Assembly (NCBI GenBank): GCA_900550235.1
Contig: URRQ01000060.1
Location: forward strand, 1 to 9,276
Reading direction: 5' to 3'
DNA length: 9,276 bases
Source: an uncultured Lachnospiraceae bacterium
Lineage (GTDB): Bacteria; Bacillota; Clostridia; Lachnospirales; Lachnospiraceae
Shown here: one piece after another, positions 1-6,737 of the stretch
How the letters are laid out: each line of letters starts with the position of its first letter
Numbering within the stretch: the first letter of the stretch is position 1
Position numbers and translations under genes: made by a program
Notes under the pieces: model-generated
Seen by the model: the letters and a program-made list of their open reading frames with translations, nothing else
Told to the model about the DNA's origin: nothing
Database searches by the model: none

Positions 1-52
1 GCGGCCTCCTGGTCCCAAACCAGGCGCTCTAGCCAAGCTGAGCCACACCCCG
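1..52 (-). tRNA. tRNA-Pro (anticodon UGG), 3' part cut off by the window edge
   Basis: Read on the minus strand, the sequence begins CGGGGTGTGGCTCAG at base 52, a typical proline tRNA acceptor stem and D-arm start. A 5-bp anticodon stem follows (bases 20-24 pairing with 8-12) around the 7-base loop TTTGGGA (19 to 13). The anticodon TGG lies at 17-15 and decodes CCN proline codons. The variable loop, T-arm and 3' acceptor strand lie beyond base 1. The gene is transcribed away from everything else in the window. Confidence 0.95.
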
Positions 53-76
53 TAATATGTTTCGTGACAATTTGTA

Positions 77-105
77 ATTATACACAGATTGTTATGAATT
101 GTCAA
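77..105 (-). promoter_or_regulatory. Sigma-A promoter of the tRNA-Pro gene
   Basis: On the minus strand there is a perfect TTGACA (105 to 100), a 17-base spacer and a perfect TATAAT (82 to 77). Transcription would begin near base 70, about 18 bases before the mature tRNA 5' end at 52. A full-consensus promoter fits a stable RNA gene. Confidence 0.85.
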
Positions 106-127
106 CCACTATTTTACAAAAATTTTC

Positions 128-158
128 TTGACTATACAGTAACTGTAGAGTGTATGAT
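128..158 (+). promoter_or_regulatory. MerR-family-type promoter and operator upstream of the GNAT-ABC unit
   Basis: The -35 TTGACT (128-133) and -10 TATGAT (153-158) are separated by 19 bases, longer than the optimal 17. The spacer region carries the dyad CTATACAGTAACTGTAGAG (132-150), in which 8 of 9 base pairs match around a central A. A stretched spacer with a dyad inside is the hallmark of promoters activated by MerR-family regulators, which untwist the DNA on binding an inducer. Transcription would start near 165 and read into the acetyltransferase at 197. No merR gene lies next to it. The only one in the window, at 8676, is truncated and sits by a different dyad. Confidence 0.75.
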
Positions 159-196
159 GCATATTGTTGGAAAAAGTGTCATAGTAGGAGGTAGTT

Positions 197-739
197 ATGG
201 AATTTAAAATAGTGGAAGAAAAACAGTGGGAAGAAATCAAAGACATTTATTTTGAGGCATTTCCGAAAAGAGAAAGAAAGCCGTATTATTCGCTTCGTCG
301 TTCGGTAAAAAAGAAAAAAGCAATCCTTATGACTGCTGTAGAGGGAGAACAGCTTTTAGGATTTGTTGTTTTAATCCCGTATCAAAATACGATGATGGTT
401 GATTATTTGGCAGTCTCATCCAAGATAAGAAGTAAAGGAACTGGAAGTTATATTATGAGAAATGTGTGCGAAGCATTTTTGGATAAAAAGATTGTGCTAT
501 TGATCGAACGTTTGGATGATAAGGCGGACAATCAGGAACAGCGGATTGCTCGCAGAAAGTTTTACTTAAAAAATGGATTTGATTCATCTGGAATTTTTAT
601 TACAGGGGCAAGTGGTGAAATGGAAGTGTTGTATTATGGGGAGAAGATTTCCGAAGAGGAGTATATTCGTTTACAGGAATATGCATTAGGAACCATATTT
701 TTCAAATTATCGAAAATAAAAGTGTTGTCACAGCAGTAA
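197..739 (+). CDS. GNAT family N-acetyltransferase
   Basis: This 180-residue protein is predicted to transfer an acetyl group from acetyl-CoA to an unknown amine. The GNAT core is visible. A central strand (VDYLAVSSKIR, about 68-78) leads into the acetyl-CoA pyrophosphate loop R78-S-K-G81-T-G83, which matches the Q/R-x-x-G-x-G/A motif. Near residues 120-128 is RKFYLKNGF, the usual GNAT motif B ending in an aromatic residue. The start is well supported, with AGGAGG at 186-191 five bases before the ATG. It is the first gene after the MerR-type promoter and lies one base before the ABC exporter genes, so it is probably co-transcribed with them. It may modify a compound the exporter once handled, but that is inference. 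No lesion is visible. Confidence 0.85.
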   Translation: MEFKIVEEKQWEEIKDIYFEAFPKRERKPYYSLRRSVKKKKAILMTAVEGEQLLGFVVLIPYQNTMMVDYLAVSSKIRSKGTGSYIMRNVCEAFLDKKIVLLIERLDDKADNQEQRIARRKFYLKNGFDSSGIFITGASGEMEVLYYGEKISEEEYIRLQEYALGTIFFKLSKIKVLSQQ

Positions 740-740
740 T

Positions 741-2487
741 ATGAAAGTGAGTGTGTATACAATGAAGACTATATTTACAAAAGTAAAATTACAAACAAGG
801 CAAGTCATACAGTTATTTGCTCTTGTTTTATTATCCGCGGTAGGTCAGATGCTATTGCCGTCTTTTTTGGCGCAGATGATCAGTCATGGTGTTGCGGAGG
901 GTGAGAATCAAGTGGTTTGGATGTACGCGGCAATTATGGCAGGCGTAACGGTCTTATCCTGTGTCATCAGTTTTTTATCTGTAAAAATCGCATCGAAAAT
1001 CTCTACGGAGTTTGCGGCTCAAGTGAGAAGTCAGGTGTTTTCAAAAGTGCAGGAATTTTCAGCGGCGGAAATGGATCGATTCGGAACGGCAAGTCTTGTA
1101 ACTTGAAGTACATCAGATATTACGAACGTACAAAACTTTTTGACATTATTGCTTCGTGTTGGATTATTAGCGCCGATGATGGCGGTTGCGGGACTTGTAT
1201 TTTCCGCAGCGACCGGAGGAAAGGTAAGTTCTGTTTTGCTGGTTGCGATTCCGGTATTGTTAATTGCTTTGACGGTTATCATTATACTGGCGTCCCGCTA
1301 TTCTATTTCATTGCGAAAGAAATTGGACCAGATTAACCGTTTGTTTTTGGAATCGCTGGAGGGTGTACGGGTGATTCGAGCATTCAATAAGCAGAAGACA
1401 GAAAGCGAAAGATTTGAAGAGGCAAATGCAGATTACGCGATGACAGCGATGACAGCAGGACGCATCACAAGCCTTCTGATGCCGGCTATCAGTGTGATTT
1501 TTGGCGTTACAACAGCGGCAGTATTAGGAATGGGAGCATATTATGTGGATGCAGGAGCCATGGAAGTCGGTTCTTTGGTGGCGAACAGCCAGTATATCAG
1601 TATGGTATTGACTTCGGTTATGATGCTTTCACTTGTGATCATGATGTTTCCGACAAGTTATGTCTGTGCCAAACGAATTGCGGAAGTGCTGGAAACAGAG
1701 AGCTCCATTTGTGATGGGGATTTCGCAATGGAAAATAGACCATTACATGCAACGGTAGAATTTCGTCATGTGACATTTGCGTATCCGGGAGCAGATGAAC
1801 CGATTTTAAAGGATGTAAGCTTTGTATCAAACCCGGGAGAAGTGACTGCGATCATCGGAGGAACAGGGCGTGGAAAATCCAGTATTTTAAAACTGATTCC
1901 AAGGCTATACGATCCAATGTTTGGAGAGGTATTAATTGATGGAATCAATGCGAAAGAGTATCGCATGGAGGATTTACGATCGATCATCGGATATGTACCA
2001 CAAAAAAAACGTACTCTTTTCCGGCGATATCGGAGAGAATTTTAATTTTGGAAAAGAAAACGGTACAGAAGAAGAGTGGAAGGAAGCGGCAAGAATTGCC
2101 TGTGCAGATGAATTTATCTGTAAGAAACAACAAGGGTATCATGACGCGATTGCGCAAGGAGGAACGAATCTGTCCGGTGGACAGCGTCAGCGTATGGCAA
2201 TTGCAAGAGCCATGATGAAGAAACCGGAAATCTATGTATTTGATGATAGTTTTTCTGCATTGGATATGAAAACAGATCGAAAACTACGTGAGAATTTGAA
2301 AGAAAGCATCGGGGACGCAACGGTCATTATGGTAGCGCAAAGAATCAGTACCGTAATGGATGCAGACCGCATTTTAGTTGTGGACGATGGGCAGATTGTA
2401 GGTAACGGAACACATAAAGACTTGATTCAAACGTGTCCGCTATATCGAGAAATTGCAGAAATCCAACTGGGAAAGGAGGCGCTATAA
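741..2487 (+). pseudogene. ABC exporter half-transporter (permease plus ATPase), degenerate-site subunit, broken by a stop codon and a frameshift
   Basis: Joined across its lesions this would be about 581 residues, the usual length of a half-transporter: a six-helix membrane domain (about 1-330) and a C-terminal ATPase domain. In the repaired protein, Walker A is G373-G-T-G-R-G-K-S380, the Q-loop is VPQ, the signature is LSGGQ and Walker B is VFDD. The catalytic Glu is Asp, and the switch His is Gln (VAQR). Both changes are normal for the non-catalytic partner of a heterodimeric exporter. The first lesion is TGA at 1104-1106 (codon 122). Homology resumes in the same frame right after it, so it probably replaced an Arg CGA. 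The second is an A8 run at 2002-2009 that is one base too long: the reading frame shifts and otherwise ends at 2045. The ATG at 741 has a poor ribosome site, and ATG 762 is an alternative. The gene lies between the acetyltransferase and the partner subunit. Confidence 0.88.
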
Positions 2488-2488
2488 T

Positions 2489-4129
2489 ATGAAAAATACA
2501 ACGATATTTAAACGATTACTAGGGTATTTGAAAGCGTATCGTCTACGCCTGTTTTTTGTAATGCTCTCTGCGGTAATCAGTACCGGTTTTATGGTGATTG
2601 CTCCTTTTCTTGTAGGAAAGGTGACTACGATATTGTTTCAAAGTATCGCAGATGGAGTGTTTTATTGGGAAACGATTCTTTGGCTTTTAGCGGCATTGGT
2701 TGCACTTTATTTCGTATCGCAATTGTTTTCGTTTTTGCAAGGATTTGGAATGGCAAAAATCACTGCAAGTGTGATGCAGACGATTCGCCGGGAGATTGAC
2801 GAAAAAATGCATCGTTTAAAATTGAATTATTATGATACACATACACACGGGAATATCCTCAGCGTGATTACGAATGATGTCGATACGATCAACAATACGA
2901 TCAGCCAAAATCTGACTTCTATAGTGACACAGGTCACGACAGCGATTGGAGTTCTTATTATGATGCTGATGATTAGTCCGAAACTGTCCTTGATTCCGAT
3001 TGTTATGGTTCCGCTGTCTCTATTTAGTGCAGCAGGCGTGATGAAAGCTAGTGAAAAATATTATGGAGAACAGCAAGAGCTTTTAGGAAAACTTAACGGT
3101 TATGTGGAAGAAATGTATAATGGACAGTCAATCGTACAGACATTTAATTACCAAGAGCGTGCAAAAATGAGATTTTCACAGTTGAATGAAGCTTTAAAAA
3201 CAAGTTCAAGAAAAGCAGAAACAACGGCGGGAGCAATCAGCCCGATCACAACACTTGTGAATAATCTTGGATATGTACTCTGTGCGGCAATCGGCTGTCT
3301 CTGGGCGATTGCAGGGAAAATTGCAGTAGGAAATGTGCAGGCAATGTTAGAGTATACATGGCGTTTTGCAGAACCGTTTTCCGCAATCGCAGGAATGGTA
3401 GGAAGCTTTGGAGCAGCAGCGGCAGCAGGCAATCGTATTTTTAGCCTCTTAGATGCAGAAGAGGAACAGCCGGATGCGAAGGAATGTATCGTACCAAGTG
3501 ACAGAAGCGGTCAAGTAACATTTGAAAATGTAACCTTTGGCTATACACCGGATCGTTTGCTGATGCATGGAATAAACTTGACGGTAAAACCGGGACAGAA
3601 AGTGGCGGTCGTAGGACCGACGGGCGCTGGAAAAACAACACTGATCAATCTTTTGATGCGTTTCTACGAGGTGAATGGCGGTTCCATTCAGGTAGATGGA
3701 GTTAAGATTACCGATATGTCGAAGGAAAAGATTGTGGAAGCGGCTCGTTCTGCCTGTGCACATAGCTTTATTAAGACACTTCCGGGCGGATATGAGATGT
3801 TTCTTAGTAAAGGCGCAGAAAATATTTCCCAAGGAGAACGACAACTTCTCACCATTGCACGCGCTATAGCCTCAGATCCGGAGATTATGATTTTAGACGA
3901 AGCAACAAGTAATGTGGATACCCATATAGAAGTGTTGATTCAAAAAGCGATGGCGGAATTGATGAAAGGACGTACAAGTTTCGTGATTGCACACCGACTT
4001 TCCACAATCCGTGATGCCGATATGATCCTCTATATGGAGGACGGGGATATCAAAGAAGTCGGCAATCATGATGAGCTAATGGAAAGAAACGGAAAATATG
4101 CGGCGCTTTATATGAGTCAATTCGCGTAA
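2489..4129 (+). CDS. ABC exporter half-transporter (permease plus ATPase), canonical-site subunit lacking its Q-loop
   Basis: This 546-residue membrane protein is the catalytic partner of the preceding subunit in a heterodimeric multidrug-type exporter. A six-helix membrane domain fills about 1-315. The ATPase domain shows Walker A GPTGAGKTT (from G376), signature ISQGE, Walker B MILDEATSNVD with the catalytic Glu, and switch His in IAHRLST. The start is ATG 2489, with AAAGGAGG at 2472-2479 and one base after the upstream stop; an upstream in-frame codon at 2453 lies inside the previous gene. The oddity is that DGVKITDMS (ending at residue 411) runs straight into KEKIVEAARSA. The Q-loop strand (normally like FGMVLQDTWLF) and the segment after it are absent. 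The protein is 30-36 residues shorter than the usual 575-580 aa, although the frame is open. Without the Q-loop, membrane-to-ATPase coupling should fail, so it is probably non-functional. Confidence 0.88.
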   Translation: MKNTTIFKRLLGYLKAYRLRLFFVMLSAVISTGFMVIAPFLVGKVTTILFQSIADGVFYWETILWLLAALVALYFVSQLFSFLQGFGMAKITASVMQTIRREIDEKMHRLKLNYYDTHTHGNILSVITNDVDTINNTISQNLTSIVTQVTTAIGVLIMMLMISPKLSLIPIVMVPLSLFSAAGVMKASEKYYGEQQELLGKLNGYVEEMYNGQSIVQTFNYQERAKMRFSQLNEALKTSSRKAETTAGAISPITTLVNNLGYVLCAAIGCLWAIAGKIAVGNVQAMLEYTWRFAEPFSAIAGMVGSFGAAAAAGNRIFSLLDAEEEQPDAKECIVPSDRSGQVTFENVTFGYTPDRLLMHGINLTVKPGQKVAVVGPTGAGKTTLINLLMRFYEVNGGSIQVDGVKITDMSKEKIVEAARSACAHSFIKTLPGGYEMFLSKGAENISQGERQLLTIARAIASDPEIMILDEATSNVDTHIEVLIQKAMAELMKGRTSFVIAHRLSTIRDADMILYMEDGDIKEVGNHDELMERNGKYAALYMSQFA

Positions 4130-4156
4130 GCTGCTTTATACTAGAATTCTTCTATG

Positions 4157-4186
4157 TTGACAAAACATTCATTGATTTGCTACTAT
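4157..4186 (+). promoter_or_regulatory. Sigma-A promoter for the GNAT-phosphatase unit
   Basis: A perfect TTGACA (4157-4162), an 18-base spacer and TACTAT (4181-4186) lie in the 119-base gap after the ABC genes. Transcription would start near 4193, about 55 bases before the GTG start at 4249. No terminator hairpin is visible between the ABC stop and this promoter, so some read-through is possible. Confidence 0.65.
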
Positions 4187-4248
4187 CGGTAAGAAAGAAG
4201 AGGAAGTAGTCTGCTTTTCGTATTTGCAAGAAAGAAGGGGAAGATAGC

Positions 4249-4776
4249 GTGATTTTTCGAAATTTGAAGATAGAAGAAATAGAGAGAGAACTGTTTGCAG
4301 ATTTTATCCGCCACCAAGTTGTAGAAGACTGCTGGCGAAAAGAAAATGATACATGGGTTGTAAAAAGTGATCCTTTTGTCGATGATTGGTCGGAAAAAGA
4401 TTATGAAGAATTGATTCAGCATCTCAAAACTATTTGCTTGTCGAAAGGATTTATCTACGGAGCTTTTTGTAGTGGCAAATTAAAAGGGTTTGTATCTGTG
4501 TCTTCCGAAAAAATCGGAGCGAAGAAAGAATATATGGATTTGACCAATATTCATGTGTCGGAGGATATGAGAAGAAGGGAAATCGGGAAAGAGCTTTTCG
4601 AGGAAGCAGTCTTTTGGGCGAAGAAGCAAGGTGCGGAGAAATTATATATTTCAGCACATTCTGCAGTAGAAAGTCAAGCATTTTATAAAGCAATGGGATG
4701 TGTAGAGGCAAAACAATATCAACAAAAACATGTAGAGGAAGAACCGTTTGATTGTCAATTGGAATACTCTTTGTAA
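4249..4776 (+). CDS. GNAT family N-acetyltransferase
   Basis: This is a 175-residue protein starting at GTG 4249, with an AGAAGGGG ribosome site at about 4233-4240, eight bases upstream. Features of the GNAT fold are a strand at 70-84 (YGAFCSGKLKGFVSV), then MDLTNIHVSEDMRRREIGKELF (96-117) as the core strand, acetyl-CoA loop and helix, and YISAHSAVESQAFYKAMG (133-150) as motif B. In the cofactor loop R108-x-x-E111-x-G113, the first Gly of the usual R-x-x-G-x-G/A motif is Glu. This could be tolerated variation or a weakening mutation. The substrate is unknown. It is followed after 22 bases by the phosphatase, probably in one transcript. Confidence 0.85.
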   Translation: MIFRNLKIEEIERELFADFIRHQVVEDCWRKENDTWVVKSDPFVDDWSEKDYEELIQHLKTICLSKGFIYGAFCSGKLKGFVSVSSEKIGAKKEYMDLTNIHVSEDMRRREIGKELFEEAVFWAKKQGAEKLYISAHSAVESQAFYKAMGCVEAKQYQQKHVEEEPFDCQLEYSL

Positions 4777-4798
4777 GAAGATAAGGAGGAAACCGAAT

Positions 4799-5503
4799 TT
4801 GAGTACATATGTAATGAGTGATCTTCACGGAAACTATAAAGCATACAAAATGATGTTGGAAAAGATAGAGTTTCAAGCAGAAGATAAGTTATATATTCTT
4901 GGTGACATTTTGGATAGAGGTCCCAATCCGATCAAAATTATTTTGGATTTGATGAACCGTCCAAATGTAGAGATACTTGCGGGAAATCATTGTGTAATGG
5001 CATGTGAATGTTTTGAAATTTTGCTTCAGGAAATTACGGAAGAGAGTCTTTTGAAAATGGATGAAACTGCAATGGATCAACTACTCGGATGGCAGCTGAA
5101 TGGAGGAGCTTCAACGATAAACGAATTACGTCAATATGATAAGGAAACACAGAAGAAGATTCTGAGGTTTATTCAAAATTTTTCATTATATGATGAAATA
5201 GAAGTGTCAGGAAAGACGTATGTATTGGTACACGCAGGGTTAGGGAATTTTGCACCAGACAAAGAACTGTGGGAATACGAATTAGATGAGCTAGTGTGGG
5301 AACGAGCAGATTATGGGCGCGTATATTATGAAGATAAGTATGTAATTACCGGACATACGCCGACAATGGCAATCAAAGAAAATCCGAGACCTGGATATAT
5401 CTATCAGGGCAATCATCATATTGCGGTAGATTGTGGATGCAATTTTCCACAAGGAAGATTGGGCTGTCTGAGGTTGGAGGATATGAAGGAGTTCTATGTG
5501 TAA
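4799..5503 (+). CDS. PPP-type metallophosphatase (serine/threonine protein phosphatase-like)
   Basis: This 234-residue cytosolic protein is predicted to hydrolyse phosphate esters at a two-metal centre. The PPP motif series is complete in order: SDLHGN (D8, H10), GDILDRG (D36, D39), GNH (N63, H64), VHAG (H145) and TGHTP (H186). These supply the two aspartates, the asparagine and the histidines that bind metal in this family. The start is TTG at 4799, chosen because AAGGAGGA (4783-4790) sits eight bases before it and because the family begins directly with the SDxHG strand. An upstream in-frame ATT/ATG-type extension from 4748 would lie inside the previous gene and past that ribosome site. The residue after GNH is Cys65 instead of the usual Glu. 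The substrate could be a phosphoprotein or a small molecule. Confidence 0.85.
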   Translation: MSTYVMSDLHGNYKAYKMMLEKIEFQAEDKLYILGDILDRGPNPIKIILDLMNRPNVEILAGNHCVMACECFEILLQEITEESLLKMDETAMDQLLGWQLNGGASTINELRQYDKETQKKILRFIQNFSLYDEIEVSGKTYVLVHAGLGNFAPDKELWEYELDELVWERADYGRVYYEDKYVITGHTPTMAIKENPRPGYIYQGNHHIAVDCGCNFPQGRLGCLRLEDMKEFYV

Positions 5504-5586
5504 TTAGATAGAGGAGCATCATCATTTACAAAAGTTGATGGAAAGAAACAGATGTTTTGCGTCTGGTTTTAAAGGAGGAAAACAAT

Positions 5587-6384
5587 ATGAGAAATCAAAT
5601 TTTAGATTGTATAAACAATCGAGTGTCTCTTCGTACTTATGATGACAGGCCAATAACGGACGAAGAACTTCAGGCTGTTTTGGAGGCGGCTATGCATGCT
5701 CCTACAGCCGGAAATCAGATGTTGTATTCCATTATAGTAATACGGAATCAAGAAACGAAGGAGAAACTTAGCAAAAGCTGTGATAACCAGCCGTTTATCG
5801 CAAAAGCACCTGTGCTTCTTCTATTTGTGGCAGACCAGCACAAATGGTTTGACTTCTATAAGAAAAATGGAGTAAAGGAATTTTGTGAGGAACAGAAGGA
5901 GAAGGGATATTGTTTTGAAGCTCCGCAGGAGTCGGATTTAATTTTAGCTGCTGAGGATACAATGATTGCAGCACAAAATGCGGTGATTGCAGCGGAATCT
6001 TTGGGGATAGGTTCGTGTTATATCGGAGACATTGTGGAAAACTATGAATATCATCAAAAATTATTTGAACTTCCAGAGTATGTATTTCCGATTTCTTTGT
6101 TATGCCTGGGGCATTATAAACCGAATCATAATCGAGTTTTTCGAAAGCGATTTGATCCGAAATTTGTTGTATTTGAAGAAAAATATCATCAGCTTTCCGA
6201 TGAAGAATATGACGAGATGTTTGAAGAAGAATGTAAAAAATATTGGCAGGATAATCCGTATAAGGCACATAATTATGCGCAAATGTTTTATGCGCGAAAA
6301 ACAGGGGCTGCTTTTAGTAAAGAAATGGCTCGTTCTGTTCGAGTGGCGTTAAAAGAGTGGGATGGTAGAAAACTGTCTGAATAG
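5587..6384 (+). CDS. Nitroreductase family protein (FMN-dependent oxidoreductase)
   Basis: This 265-residue protein is a likely FMN flavoenzyme that uses NAD(P)H to reduce nitro groups, quinones or related compounds in the cytosol. Family marks are the N-terminal SLRTYDDRPITDEEL segment (14-28), whose Arg contacts FMN phosphate, then AAMHAPTAGNQ, where the Ser/Ala-rich turn contacts the cofactor, and AAESLGIGSCYIGD, the conserved Gly-rich strand-turn late in the fold. The start is ATG 5587, with AAAGGAGG at 5571-5578 eight bases upstream. An in-frame TTG at 5557 would lie upstream of that site. The acidic and aromatic C-terminal tail (about 195-265) goes beyond the minimal family core, as in larger nitroreductases. 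It is 83 bases behind the phosphatase and may be in the same operon. No lesion is seen. Confidence 0.85.
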   Translation: MRNQILDCINNRVSLRTYDDRPITDEELQAVLEAAMHAPTAGNQMLYSIIVIRNQETKEKLSKSCDNQPFIAKAPVLLLFVADQHKWFDFYKKNGVKEFCEEQKEKGYCFEAPQESDLILAAEDTMIAAQNAVIAAESLGIGSCYIGDIVENYEYHQKLFELPEYVFPISLLCLGHYKPNHNRVFRKRFDPKFVVFEEKYHQLSDEEYDEMFEEECKKYWQDNPYKAHNYAQMFYARKTGAAFSKEMARSVRVALKEWDGRKLSE

Positions 6385-6452
6385 GAAGATTGAATTCATA
6401 TCATACAAATTCCTTGCATATGTTGTAAAAACGATGTTTATAGGGGAATATT

Positions 6453-6584
6453 GTGAAAGATTATATCGAGGAGAGGGCTGTAGAAATCGCATATTATATT
6501 ATTGAAAATCAGGCAACGGTTCGGCAGACGGCAAAACAGTTCGGAGTGTCAAAGAGTACGATACATATAGATGTAACAAAATAG
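6453..6584 (+). pseudogene. spoIIID: Truncated sporulation transcription regulator SpoIIID
   Basis: The frame starts at GTG 6453, with AGGGGA just upstream at about 6442-6447, and encodes 43 residues before TAG. The product begins (M)KDYIEERAVEIAYYIIENQ and continues into the helix-turn-helix VRQTAKQFGVSKSTIH. This is nearly the SpoIIID consensus. SpoIIID is a DNA-binding regulator of mother-cell genes and is normally about 80-95 residues. Here the segment after DVT, including the basic C-terminal part that also contacts DNA, is gone. The residue usually Lys in HKDVT is Ile39. The other two frames after 6584 show no convincing remainder. The coding trace stops about 60 bases before a terminator, as if the 3' half had been deleted or overwritten. 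It was too short for a routine 60-codon ORF cut-off. Confidence 0.8.
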
Positions 6585-6643
6585 GTGCTTTTGTGAAGGT
6601 GGTTTATGAGGTGAGATAAAGAGAGGGGATAGAGTAGGGAAAG

Positions 6644-6669
6644 ATCGCAGAAATGCGGTTTTTTTCTTT
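6644..6669 (+). terminator. Intrinsic terminator after the spoIIID fragment
   Basis: ATCGCA (6644-6649) pairs with TGCGGT (6654-6659) around a GAAA tetraloop, including one G-U pair. A run of seven T (6659-6665), a C and four more T follow. It separates the spoIIID remnant from the three-gene cassette. Confidence 0.75.
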
Positions 6670-6681
6670 TAGGTGAATTTA

Positions 6682-6710
6682 TTGTGTTATGGATGAAAAT
6701 CGGTTAAAAT
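6682..6710 (+). promoter_or_regulatory. Sigma-A promoter of the three-gene cassette
   Basis: TTGTGT (6682-6687), a 17-base spacer and TAAAAT (6705-6710) put the transcription start near 6717, about 20 bases before the first ATG. It sits just after a terminator, so the cassette appears to be its own transcription unit. No obvious operator dyad overlaps it. Confidence 0.6.
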
Positions 6711-6737
6711 AGAATATAGAAAGCAGGTGGAAGAATC

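Noticed and set aside
65..104. TGACAATT / AATTGTCA inverted repeat (65-72 and 97-104) around the tRNA promoter
   Set aside because: One arm overlaps the -35 element and the sequence is AT-rich. A 24-base gap and no known tRNA operator make coincidence likely.
917..1336. Long open frame overlapping the first ABC gene in another frame
   Set aside because: Its product has no family-like pattern, whereas the ABC homology runs through the other frame on both sides of the TGA.
1936..2045. Programmed ribosomal frameshift at the A8 run in the ABC gene
   Set aside because: Restoring the frame needs +1 (skipping one base), not the -1 slip usual for A-rich slippery sites, and no stimulatory structure was seen. 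The additional upstream TGA also makes a programmed event unlikely.
4136..4160. Hairpin-like TAGAA-TTC-TTCTA after the ABC genes
   Set aside because: Five weak pairs with no T-run, so not a terminator.
4451..4876. 141-codon minus-strand frame opposite the second GNAT and the phosphatase
   Set aside because: It is opposite two well-supported genes, lacks a ribosome site and has no domain pattern; it is a shadow frame.
5549..5570. Hairpin CAGATG / CGTCTG followed by four T before the nitroreductase ribosome site
   Set aside because: The stem is only 6 bases with a G-U pair and a short T-run. It could be a weak attenuator but not a convincing terminator.
6379..6409. Possible sigma-E promoter for spoIIID: GAATAGG near 6379 and CATACAAAT at 6402
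   Set aside because: The -10 part fits the CATACA-type consensus and the position suits a sporulation gene, but the -35 match is partial and the 16-base spacing is slightly long. Too weak to list.
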